Shown here: in pieces, positions 1-7,092 of the stretch
Layout: each line of letters opens with the position of its first letter
How positions within the stretch are numbered: the first letter of the stretch is position 1
NCBI GenBank assembly: GCA_027002755.1
Contig: JALWZI010000141.1
Span: 1 to 19,140 of the forward strand
Direction of reading: 5' to 3'
DNA: 19,140 nt
Source of the DNA: Campylobacteraceae bacterium
Lineage (GTDB): Bacteria > Campylobacterota > Campylobacteria > Campylobacterales > Sulfurovaceae
Program-made: the position numbers and the translations under genes
Notes under the pieces: generated by a model
Seen by the model: the letters and a program-made list of their open reading frames with translations, nothing else
The model's database searches: none
Told to the model about the DNA's origin: nothing

Positions 1-2
1 AC

Positions 3-539
3 CACAAGCGATATCGACTGGAACTCGCATTGGAAACCCTCTCCTACACGGATACCCTCAGCGGTCTCAACAACCGACGCTATTTTATGGAAACCTTCCG
101 AAAAATTCTCAGAGATAAACGGCAGCCTTTCAGCCTCCTTATCGCCGATATTGATCACTTCAAATCCATCAATGACCGCTATGGACATCCGGTGGGAGAT
201 CGTGTTATTCGAGCCTTTGCCCTGCTGTGTCGGCGGCTGCTCAGAGATTCCGATGTTCTGGCCCGGATCGGCGGTGAAGAGTTCGGAATCCTGTTACCCG
301 AAACGAAAGTCGAAGAGGCCCTGATGATTGCCGAAAGGATCCGGAAGGAGGCGGAGAAGAGAGACGTCGTGCTGGAATCAGGGGAGGTAATCGCTTTCAC
401 CGTCAGTATCGGAGTGACCCAGGCAGATACAAAACGGGACAAGACCCAGCTGATCCGGGAATCCGATCGTGCTCTGTATCGGGCAAAACGTCTTGGCCGC
501 AATCGAGTGATACTCTATTCGGAACGGGATGAAAGGTAA
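3..539 (+). CDS. GGDEF domain protein, probable diguanylate cyclase (5' partial)
   Basis: This is the C-terminal catalytic domain of a probable diguanylate cyclase, which makes cyclic di-GMP from two GTP. The reading frame is open from base 3, so the start and any sensor domain lie upstream of the window; a TTG at 30 is internal, inside the typical domain opening TDTLSGLNNRRYF. The active-site motif is GGEEF (nt 270-284), an accepted active variant of GGDEF. An RxxD inhibitory-site motif (RDSD, nt 243-254) sits exactly five residues before it, so product feedback inhibition is likely. The DIDHFKSINDRYGHPVGD metal and substrate-binding segment and the C-terminal ALYRAKRLGRNRV segment are both intact. 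The gene ends one base before the convergent azlD-like gene. I infer that it is active; its signal input cannot be seen. Confidence 0.93.
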   Translation, partial: HKRYRLELALETLSYTDTLSGLNNRRYFMETFRKILRDKRQPFSLLIADIDHFKSINDRYGHPVGDRVIRAFALLCRRLLRDSDVLARIGGEEFGILLPETKVEEALMIAERIRKEAEKRDVVLESGEVIAFTVSIGVTQADTKRDKTQLIRESDRALYRAKRLGRNRVILYSERDER

Positions 540-540
540 A

Positions 541-861
541 CTACCCCAAATGCACCATTACCATATAGACCGCGGTCCCACCGAAGATCGAAATAAGATA
601 GTTGCCGAAGAGTCGATGCAGCAGCATCGTCACGGCGATCCCTCCCAGCTCTTTGAGCCCGTAGGGAGCGGCGGTAAAATCGACCGAGGCCAGCGTATAG
701 AAAATCAGGATCGTCAAAATGATCGGCGGGAAATTCTCCTCGACGAAGACCACCGCCTGCGGCGGCCGACGGCGGGAAAAGAAGAGAAAGGGCGCTACCC
801 GGGTCAGCAGGTTGGCCAGGGCCATCACCGCCACGGCCTCCCAGATCCAAGGCTCAGTCAT
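541..861 (-). CDS. azlD: AzlD-family branched-chain amino acid transport subunit
   Basis: This is a 106-aa hydrophobic protein with about four predicted membrane segments, the size of AzlD/YgaH (about 110 aa). AzlD is the small subunit that works with AzlC in export of branched-chain amino acids; that role is known from Bacillus AzlCD and E. coli YgaZH. The central stretch FPPIILTILIFYTLASVDF and the early RVAPFLFF segment fit the family. The start overlaps the end of the azlC-like gene by 8 bases (854-861), so the pair is translationally coupled. The stop lies one base from the convergent GGDEF gene, leaving no room for a separate terminator. Confidence 0.88.
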   Translation of the reverse strand: MTEPWIWEAVAVMALANLLTRVAPFLFFSRRRPPQAVVFVEENFPPIILTILIFYTLASVDFTAAPYGLKELGGIAVTMLLHRLFGNYLISIFGGTAVYMVMVHLG

Positions 862-1555
862 GATCGGCCTCCTTTCGCTCCAGCCGCTCCCGCAGGGCGA
901 ACATTCCCAGCAACGCCAGGCCGATGGCGGTAATCAGCATCCGATCCCTGCTCACCAGCACCAGCGCGATCAGCGAAGCTCCGGCTCCGATAAAGAAGGG
1001 AAGCAGATCACGGTGTTTTCTGTACTGTTCCATCGCCAGGACCACGAAAAGCGCCGTCAGGGAAAAGTCGAGTCCCCGGGTATCGAAGCGGACCATCCCG
1101 CCGAAAAGCGCTCCCGCCAACGTCCCGCCGATCCAGTAGCTCTGATTCAGTGCGGCAAGGAAAAAGAGATACCAGCGCCGCTTAAGCTGCGGATTCTCCG
1201 GCAGTGTCGTCATCAGCGCATAGGTCTCGTCGGTCAGAGAGAAGATCAGATAGGGACGGAGCCTTCCCGCCTTTTTGAACTTTTTCAGCAGGGAAAGGCC
1301 ATAGAAGGCCTGGCGGATATTGACAAAGATCGACGCCACGAAGATCTCCCACATTCCTGCCTTGGCCTGGAAAAACCCCAGCGCAAGAAACTGCAAAGCC
1401 CCGGCATAGATCACCACCGACATCACCACCGGAAGCACCCAGGGATACCCCTGAGAGGTCATCAGGAGACCGAAGGCGAAGCCCAGGACACTGTAACCCA
1501 TCATCACCGGTATCGAGGCTCTGAAAGCGGCACGAAATTCCCGACGGTATTTCAT
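854..1555 (-). CDS. azlC: AzlC-family branched-chain amino acid permease
   Basis: This is a 233-aa polytopic membrane protein matching the AzlC/YgaZ family, whose members export branched-chain amino acids together with AzlD. Family features visible are the N-terminal FRAAFRASIPVMMGYSVLGFAFG segment (in two parts around the SIPV kink), a first helix followed by a long hydrophobic core, and the conserved block SLTDETYAL near residue 105 followed by NQSYWIGGTLAG. The ATG at 1555 is preceded by AAAAGGA-type Shine-Dalgarno sequence. It is the first gene of a two-gene azlCD unit and is divergent from the cytochrome b gene across a 69-base gap that must carry both promoters. No regulator (such as an Lrp/AsnC type) is adjacent. 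The exact substrate is inferred only from the family. Confidence 0.9.
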   Translation of the reverse strand: MKYRREFRAAFRASIPVMMGYSVLGFAFGLLMTSQGYPWVLPVVMSVVIYAGALQFLALGFFQAKAGMWEIFVASIFVNIRQAFYGLSLLKKFKKAGRLRPYLIFSLTDETYALMTTLPENPQLKRRWYLFFLAALNQSYWIGGTLAGALFGGMVRFDTRGLDFSLTALFVVLAMEQYRKHRDLLPFFIGAGASLIALVLVSRDRMLITAIGLALLGMFALRERLERKEADHD

Positions 1556-1624
1556 CCTGTCCTTTTCTGTAGGAAGTTTTGAGTATCATATTAGCAAAAT
1601 TCACCATAAAATGGAGCCTGAAAA

Positions 1625-2206
1625 ATGAAACGGAATTTCGCCCCCCTCTTCCGCCTCTGGCACTGGACCATGGCCCTGGCCGTCCTGGGTCTCATCGGCA
1701 CGGTCCTCCTGCGCAAGACCTTTTTGAGCAAAAGCGCCAACGCGGAGATCATCCGGCAGAAACTCGCCGGCTTCTCCATCACCGTCGATCCCGACCAGGC
1801 CGTCGCCGTCGCCAAAGCGATCCGGGCCCCTATGTGGGAGTGGCACTACATCCTGGCCGTGGTCCTGGGAGTGGCGATCCTGCTGCGGATCGTCGCCATG
1901 CTGCGGGGCGACGCCCAGATGCCTATCGTCAAGCTGGTGCAGAGTGAGGGGCTGATGGAGAAGTTCAAATCTCTGATCCATCTGCTGATCTGCCTCGCGA
2001 TCCTCCTCATGGCCCTGACCGGGACCTTCTACTATTTTCACGACGCCCTGGGAATAGCCAAAGATTCCGCCAGATGGGCCAAAGAGCTGCACGAATCGCT
2101 TTTCGTTCCTCTGCTGATCCTCATCCTCCTGCATATCGGCGGGGTCATCCGCCACGAACTGACGACGAAAGAGTGTATCGTCTCCAAAATGATCCACGGA
2201 GAGTGA
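1625..2206 (+). CDS. Cytochrome b561-type membrane protein
   Basis: This 193-aa protein has about four transmembrane helices and is of the prokaryotic cytochrome b561 / Ni-hydrogenase cytochrome b type, which carries electrons across or within the membrane using b-type haem. Candidate haem-ligating histidines are placed as in the family: H13 in RLWHW, H74 in WEWHY, H156 in the KELHESLF segment and H170 in LLHIGGVIRH. Residues 30-70 form an unusually long soluble loop between helices 1 and 2. The ATG at 1625 has GGAG at 1613-1616. The neighbours do not identify the redox partner: there is no hydrogenase or dehydrogenase subunit nearby, and the downstream gene begins 100 bases later with its own ribosome-binding site. 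Confidence 0.82.
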   Translation: MKRNFAPLFRLWHWTMALAVLGLIGTVLLRKTFLSKSANAEIIRQKLAGFSITVDPDQAVAVAKAIRAPMWEWHYILAVVLGVAILLRIVAMLRGDAQMPIVKLVQSEGLMEKFKSLIHLLICLAILLMALTGTFYYFHDALGIAKDSARWAKELHESLFVPLLILILLHIGGVIRHELTTKECIVSKMIHGE

Positions 2207-2305
2207 GTCCGTATGTGACACTCCTCCGCCGGTTTTCGATGAAAAAGGCCGTCGATACCCCTTCTTCAAAACCTTGTGATAGAATTGAAAGAAAAGGGAG
2301 TTGGC

Positions 2306-3409
2306 ATGGCCGGCCATTGTGACCTCTCTATCTTTCATCCGGAAGATCCCTGGACCCTGGGGGTCGAGCTGGAGGTGCGCCTCATCGATGCGGAGACGAT
2401 GAAACCGGCCAACCGTTCCCCCTACATCTTCGAACACCTCCCCGAAAGACTCCGCCCCCATGTCCACCAGGAGCTGCTCCAGTCCATGGTGGAGATCGTC
2501 ACCCCGGTCTGCAGGACACCGGCGGAAGCCACCGATTTTATCATGAAAACCCTGGACGAACTGACCCGCATCGGTGCGGAGGAGAATATCGCGCTGGCGG
2601 CCCTGGCGACCCATCCCTTCGAACGCAAAGAGGACAATAAGCGTTTTGAGGATCCCCGGTACGAGGCCTTCGCCCGGGAACTCCAGGTGGTCCTGCGCAA
2701 TTTCCTCATCAGCGGGTTGCATATCCATGTGGCCATGCCCAACGACGAAACCGCTGTCCGGGCCTACGATACCAGCATCACCTATCTTCCGATCTTTCTG
2801 GCCCTCTCGGCCAACTCCCCCTTTCACCTGGGGGAGGATACCGGCCTGCAATCCTATAGGAGCAAGATCTTCGAACGGCTCCCCAGGGCGGGGATTCCCG
2901 AGTATTTCGGCAGTTATCGGGAGTACTGCAGCCTGATGGAGCAGCTCTATACCACCGGAACGATCCAGAGCGCCAAGGATGTCTGGTGGGATGTACGGAT
3001 CCATCAGGGCTTCGGCACGGTGGAGCTGCGGGTCTGCGATGCCTTCTACGATCGGGAGCGGCTGCGGCTGATCGCCACCTTCTACCAGGCCCTGCTGCAC
3101 CACATTACCCAGTATCCCGTGGGACGGGTCTATACCCAGATCAGCAAACAGAACAAATGGAACGCCGTGCGCCACGGTATGAAGGCGAATTTCATCGAAG
3201 GGGACCGGGTTCTGCCCCTGCGGGAGAAGGCCCACGAACTGGTCAACGATCTGGAGCGCTCCGGCAGTTTCGAGGCCCTGGGAACGGCTGCAGAGGCCGA
3301 GGCGCTCCATAAACTGATTGAGCGGGAAACCATCGCCCGGAAACTGCGCCGGATCTACGAAGAGACCGGAGATTTCAAAGCGGTGATCCGCGAAGAGCTG
3401 ATCGAATGA
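2306..3409 (+). CDS. ybdK: YbdK-type carboxylate-amine ligase (glutamate-cysteine ligase GCS2 family)
   Basis: This is an ATP-dependent carboxylate-amine ligase of the GCS2/YbdK family. E. coli YbdK has weak glutamate-cysteine ligase activity, forming gamma-glutamylcysteine. The family motifs are present: TLGVELEVRLID near the N-terminus, LLQSMVEIVTP, the metal and nucleotide segment SGLHIHVAMP, LSANSPF, and GTVELRVCD. At 367 aa it is close to E. coli YbdK (372 aa). An in-frame GTG at 2276 would add ten residues, but AAGGGAG at 2294-2300 sits five bases before the ATG at 2306, so I chose the latter. It precedes a gamma-glutamyltransferase-family gene on the same strand, separated by 314 bases that contain a palindromic repeat, so co-transcription is uncertain. 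The substrate is inferred from the family only. Confidence 0.9.
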   Translation: MAGHCDLSIFHPEDPWTLGVELEVRLIDAETMKPANRSPYIFEHLPERLRPHVHQELLQSMVEIVTPVCRTPAEATDFIMKTLDELTRIGAEENIALAALATHPFERKEDNKRFEDPRYEAFARELQVVLRNFLISGLHIHVAMPNDETAVRAYDTSITYLPIFLALSANSPFHLGEDTGLQSYRSKIFERLPRAGIPEYFGSYREYCSLMEQLYTTGTIQSAKDVWWDVRIHQGFGTVELRVCDAFYDRERLRLIATFYQALLHHITQYPVGRVYTQISKQNKWNAVRHGMKANFIEGDRVLPLREKAHELVNDLERSGSFEALGTAAEAEALHKLIERETIARKLRRIYEETGDFKAVIREELIE

Positions 3410-3723
3410 AAGTCGCAAGTCGCGGGCATGGCGGCTTTGCCGCCTCACGTCGAAAGTGAAAGTGCAGATTAACTGCGCTACCGGGCATCAACGCATACGA
3501 AGCACTTTCGACTGCATAAAATGGGATAAAATGAAGAGTTTGGAAAGCTCCGTCATTCCGAGCTTGACCCGGAATACAGGGCTTCAATACCTATCACACC
3601 GTGGATCCCGAATCAAGTTCGGGATGACGATGACAGAGAGACCGTTTCGGTTTTTCAGAGTACACAAATAGAAAAAAAGTAACACGTAACACATAGCACT
3701 CAACATAAAGAAAAAGGAGCACA
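3410..3723. other. Intergenic region with hairpin and palindromic repeat
   Basis: No convincing gene is present in these 314 bases. Just after the ybdK-like stop there is a GGCGGC-ttt-GCCGCC hairpin (3430-3444) without a T tract, which may serve as a weak terminator. The palindromic repeat at 3551-3629 follows, then an AT-rich stretch (3660-3712) that is a reasonable place for the promoter of the next gene. Short reading frames here encode peptides with the VIPSLTRN and IKFGMT signatures typical of translated repeat DNA, so I do not call them. Confidence 0.6.
3551..3629. repeat. Interspersed palindromic repeat, copy 1
   Basis: This 79-bp element has imperfect inverted-repeat arms. The left arm begins CGTCATTCCGAGCTTGACCC and the right arm ends TCAAGTTCGGGATGACG, so the transcript can fold into one long hairpin. 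It closely matches copy 2 at 5303-5382 in the same orientation; the last 31 bases (3599-3629 and 5352-5382) are identical. The sequence style (GTCATTCCG...CGGGATGAC) is that of small interspersed palindromic elements found in many proteobacteria. Confidence 0.88.
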
Positions 3724-5274
3724 ATGACCCAGGGAGTGATCGCTGCCGGAGACCGGCTCACCGCCCGGGCGGGGGCCCGAATCCTCGAAGAGGGAGGCAA
3801 CGCCTTCGACGCCGCCTGTGCCGCGATGCTGGCGGCTCCCCTGTGCGAGCCCATGCTCACCAGTCTGGGGGGCGGAGGGTTCATGTTGACCCATCGGCCC
3901 GGGGAAGATCCGCGGCTTTACGACTTTTTCGTGGATGTGCCGCCTAAGCGGGTGGAGGAGCCGGACTTTTTTCCCATCTATGTCGATTTCGGGACGGCGG
4001 TACAGGAGTTTCATATCGGGGCCGGTGCTACGGCGGTGCCGGGGATGATCGCCGGGATCGACCGGATCCACCGGGAGCTGGGACGGCTGCCCATGGAGCA
4101 GATCGTCGAGCCGGCGGTGGAGTATGCCAGAGAGGGGATCCGGCTGACGAGCCTGCAGGCGAGTTTCGTCAAACTGTTGGAGCCCATTCTCCGCTCCACC
4201 GAAGACTCCCGGGCTCTCTACGTCCCGGATGGAGAGCTCCTGGACGATTCCCGGCCCGTCACCAACCCCGACTACGCCGACTTTCTGGAAGCCTTTGCCC
4301 GGGAGGGGGCCGATCTCTTCTACCGGGGTGAGATCGCCGAGCGTCTCGACCGGCTCTACCGGGAACACGGAGGTCTGCTGCGGCGGGAGGATCTGGAGAA
4401 CTACCGGGTAGAGGTCCGTCCACCCGTGACCTTCGACTACCGGGGATACCGCATCGCCACCAACCCGCCTCCCTCGGCGGGAGGTATCCTCATCGCCTTT
4501 ACCCTGAAGATGCTGGAGAATTCCACGGCCGAGAGCTCCTACGGCCTGGAGTATGTCCGGGAGCTGATCGAAGCGATGGCGGTCACAGCGGAGTTTCGCC
4601 AAACCCATGTCGATCCCCATCTCCATGATGAAGGACTGCGGGAGATTCTGGAAAACGGCGAACTGCTTTCCCATTATCTGCTGAGCCTCCAGAGCCGCCT
4701 GAACCTCTGGGGCAATACCACCCACCTGAGCGTCATCGATGCCGAAGGCAACGCCGCGAGCGTCACCTCCACCAACGGCGAAGGGAGCGGCGTGGTCGCT
4801 CCCGGTACCGGGATCATGATGAACAATATGCTGGGAGAGGAGGATCTCAACCCCCACGGCTTCTTCCGCTGGCCCTCCGGAGTGCGCCTCCCTTCCATGA
4901 TGGCGCCGACGATGGCCTTCGACCGTGACGGAGCCCCCGCACTCATCCTGGGCAGCGCCGGCTCCAACCGGATCCGCAGCGCCATCGTGGAGGTGACGGA
5001 GCGTTATCTGCGTTTCGGCAAGAGTATCCAGGCAGCGATCGACGCTCCCCGCATCCATTTCGAAAAGGGAGAGGTCTTCTGCGAACCCGGTTACGATCCC
5101 CTGATCCTCGAAGCGGTCCGGGAGCGTTATCCCCTCACCCTCTTCGACGAGCCGAGCCTCTTCTTCGGCGGGGTCAACGCCGTCACCGGGGATTTTCAGG
5201 GCGGATCCGACTCACGCCGCGGCGGCGCAGTGATCCGAGTGGAGGAACTAGGTGGCAACTCTCAAGAGTATTGA
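3724..5274 (+). CDS. ggt: Gamma-glutamyltransferase-family protein (Ntn hydrolase)
   Basis: This 516-aa protein belongs to the gamma-glutamyltranspeptidase family of self-cleaving Ntn hydrolases, which hydrolyse or transfer gamma-glutamyl groups. The predicted cleavage site and nucleophile is T332 in GNTTHLSVID. NPPPSAGG (247-254) and LGSAGSNR (409-416) are the other active-site loops. There is no signal peptide (it starts MTQGVIAAGDRL), unlike classical periplasmic GGT, so it is probably cytoplasmic. The classical Arg that holds the glutamate carboxylate (R114 in E. coli, in DFRE) aligns with F69 in YDFFVDVP, and the oxyanion-loop SPGG is SAGS here. Both point to a divergent subfamily with possibly different substrates. 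AAGGAG precedes the ATG. The upstream ybdK-like gene makes a gamma-glutamyl link to its role, but that link is inferred. Confidence 0.87.
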   Translation: MTQGVIAAGDRLTARAGARILEEGGNAFDAACAAMLAAPLCEPMLTSLGGGGFMLTHRPGEDPRLYDFFVDVPPKRVEEPDFFPIYVDFGTAVQEFHIGAGATAVPGMIAGIDRIHRELGRLPMEQIVEPAVEYAREGIRLTSLQASFVKLLEPILRSTEDSRALYVPDGELLDDSRPVTNPDYADFLEAFAREGADLFYRGEIAERLDRLYREHGGLLRREDLENYRVEVRPPVTFDYRGYRIATNPPPSAGGILIAFTLKMLENSTAESSYGLEYVRELIEAMAVTAEFRQTHVDPHLHDEGLREILENGELLSHYLLSLQSRLNLWGNTTHLSVIDAEGNAASVTSTNGEGSGVVAPGTGIMMNNMLGEEDLNPHGFFRWPSGVRLPSMMAPTMAFDRDGAPALILGSAGSNRIRSAIVEVTERYLRFGKSIQAAIDAPRIHFEKGEVFCEPGYDPLILEAVRERYPLTLFDEPSLFFGGVNAVTGDFQGGSDSRRGGAVIRVEELGGNSQEY

Positions 5275-5302
5275 GTAAAATCATGACGATCGACTGAAGA
5301 GA

Positions 5303-5382
5303 CGTCATTCCGGGCTTGACCCGGAATCCAGGGTTTGGAATATCCACTGTGCCGTGGATCCCGAATCAAGTTCGGGATGACG
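5303..5382. repeat. Interspersed palindromic repeat, copy 2
   Basis: This 80-bp element is in the same orientation as copy 1 and has stronger internal symmetry: its left arm (CGTCATTCCGGGCTTGACCC) pairs with its right arm (reads CCGAATCAAGTTCGGGATGACG across two groups). It lies 28 bases after the stop of the ggt-like gene, so the two copies bracket that gene. It could act as a transcript-end hairpin for the gene. Confidence 0.88.
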
Positions 5383-5451
5383 GAGTTGATTTGTTCATCA
5401 TGTCGATAAACTCGCTTATTGATCATATTTTCTGATACCAAAGGAGCCTTT

Positions 5452-6759
5452 GTGCATCATTTCGCCCCCGAGATCCTCCTCATTACCATCCTGAGCCTAG
5501 TGGTCCTCTCCGACGCCCTGGCGGCACGGCTCCGGATCCCCTCGGTCTTTCTGCTGCTTCTGGGCTCCTTCGCCGTCTATACCTGGTTCCGGGTCGCGGT
5601 CCCCATCGATCTGAAGGAGCACTTCGATACGGTGATACTCTTCTGCATCCCTCTGATCTTCATGGGGGATGCCCTTCATCTGCATTTCGCCGATATCCGC
5701 AGACACGCCTGGGGGATCTTCTACCTGGCGGTGGTGGCCGTGGCCCTTTCGATCCTGGCGGGGGCAAGTCTGGCGGCTTTTGATCTCTTTCCCCAGATCA
5801 CCCTGGGGGGCTATGTGGCGCTTTTCGCCATCAATATGGCCACCGATGCCGTCAGCGTCCAGTCGGTCCTCTCACGATTTGCCGGGGTGGATCACGACGT
5901 CAAGGTTCTCATCGAGGGAGAGTCTCTGGGCAACGATGCGACAGCGGTCATCGCCTTTTTCTTCATCGGACTTCCCTGGATGATGCAGGGGCAGATCGAT
6001 GCCGGCGGCGCCGCACTCGACGCGGTTCGGGTCTTCGCCTTCAGTACGGCCGGCGGACTGGGACTCGGGTACGGATTCTATCTCCTGATGAAACTCTACT
6101 CCGACAAGCGGGGGGAGCTCTTCACCTTCGTGGTCGAAGCCTATGCCGCCTATCTGCTGGGGGAGCATTTCCACCTCAGCGGGATCCTCACCCTCATCGT
6201 AGCCATCGTCTCCACCAAAGCCTGGATCGATCGGGACATCGAAGCGGAGGAGCGTCAGCTCGAACGGAAAAAACGCAACTTCCTGCAGCGAATGAGACTT
6301 TCGGGCATCCTGGCGACGACCAGGGAGCGGCTGGAGTATATCTACGAGATGGCCAGCGAATTCGGGTATATCGCTGCGGTGGTGATCTTTTTCGTCCTGG
6401 CGGAGATGGTGGACCCGGCCAAACTCTGGGAGTACCGGCACGAAATTCTGATCATGTTCGGGGTCACCACCCTGATCCGCGCCCTCTCCATGGCCAAATT
6501 CGCCTGGTTCGGGGAGCGGCTCGACGCCATTCGGCCCGTCGGGTTCGAAGGGTGGTTCATCCTGACCTTTTCCGGGATGAAAGGGGCACTCTCGATCATC
6601 CTGGTCCATATGATCCCCGTCGACTATCCCTACCGGGAACTCTTCGAAACGGTCACCGTGGGCGTGGTGATCCTCTCCATCTTCGTCTACGGAACAGTGC
6701 TCTGGGCCTGGTTTACTTTCCGTCCCGAAGCGAAGATCAGGCTCTTCGAGAAGTCCTGA
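5452..6759 (+). CDS. CPA1-type cation/proton antiporter
   Basis: This is a 435-aa membrane protein with roughly 11-13 helices of the CPA1 (NhaP-like) family, which exchanges Na+ or K+ for H+ across the inner membrane. The key residues are visible: ATDAV with D132, and EGESLGNDAT with N161-D162, the cation-binding pair. The C-terminal FSGMKGALSI segment corresponds to the family's WGGLRGALS helix. A short charged loop lies near residues 260-290 (RDIEAEERQLERKKR). A longer reading frame begins at TTG 5419, but AAGGAG at 5441-5446 stands five bases before GTG 5452, so I chose that start. It ends flush against the convergent 110-aa membrane protein gene. The ion preference cannot be told from sequence. 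Confidence 0.9.
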   Translation: MHHFAPEILLITILSLVVLSDALAARLRIPSVFLLLLGSFAVYTWFRVAVPIDLKEHFDTVILFCIPLIFMGDALHLHFADIRRHAWGIFYLAVVAVALSILAGASLAAFDLFPQITLGGYVALFAINMATDAVSVQSVLSRFAGVDHDVKVLIEGESLGNDATAVIAFFFIGLPWMMQGQIDAGGAALDAVRVFAFSTAGGLGLGYGFYLLMKLYSDKRGELFTFVVEAYAAYLLGEHFHLSGILTLIVAIVSTKAWIDRDIEAEERQLERKKRNFLQRMRLSGILATTRERLEYIYEMASEFGYIAAVVIFFVLAEMVDPAKLWEYRHEILIMFGVTTLIRALSMAKFAWFGERLDAIRPVGFEGWFILTFSGMKGALSIILVHMIPVDYPYRELFETVTVGVVILSIFVYGTVLWAWFTFRPEAKIRLFEKS

Positions 6760-7092
6760 TCACACTGTACCCCGCCGCCACTCGTAGAAGATCCAGATCA
6801 ACAGCGCGATGCCGATTCCCAGATTGACCCAGCTGCCTCCATCTTCGAAGAGCTTCTCCAGCAGCCAGTAGAGTTTCCGTCCCATCGCGTCGGGTTCCTC
6901 CAGCATCCGGGCATGGGCCCAGGCGGCGATCTCCTTCCCCCGCCAGAAACCGAGGATCTCCGGCAGGATAAAAAAGAGCAGCACTCCCAGGATCCCCCAG
7001 AGATTGGGGGTCGGTTTGAGGGATCGGGCACTTTGGCGCAGGACCGGATTGGATGCGGTACGGCGGGCGGCCGCTTTGAGCCGTCGTTTCAT
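6760..7092 (-). CDS. Small two-helix membrane protein, unknown
   Basis: This 110-aa protein has a basic N-terminus (MKRRLKAAARR) and two hydrophobic helices, LWGILGVLLFFILPEILGF and WVNLGIGIALLIWIFYEW, separated by a soluble amphipathic stretch of about 45 residues. I do not recognise a family. The ATG at 7092 overlaps the stop of the APC permease gene (ATGA, 7089-7092), so it is translationally coupled to that gene and is the last of the six-gene minus-strand run. It may be an accessory or stabilising subunit of the permease. Its stop codon directly abuts the stop of the convergent antiporter gene. Confidence 0.75.
   Translation of the reverse strand: MKRRLKAAARRTASNPVLRQSARSLKPTPNLWGILGVLLFFILPEILGFWRGKEIAAWAHARMLEEPDAMGRKLYWLLEKLFEDGGSWVNLGIGIALLIWIFYEWRRGTV

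Noticed and set aside
1601..3448. Minus-strand reading frame of 615 codons
   Set aside because: It lies opposite the cytochrome b and YbdK-type genes, which have clear family motifs. Its translation is Q, D, H and G-rich without domain character.
3456..3671. Short plus-strand frame across the palindromic repeat
   Set aside because: The peptide contains the VIPSLTRN and IKFGMT signatures of translated interspersed repeats, so it is an artefact of the repeat.
3700..5058. Minus-strand frame of 452 codons opposite the ggt-like gene
   Set aside because: It is antisense to an obvious GGT-family protein and has no recognisable motif, which is common in GC-rich DNA.
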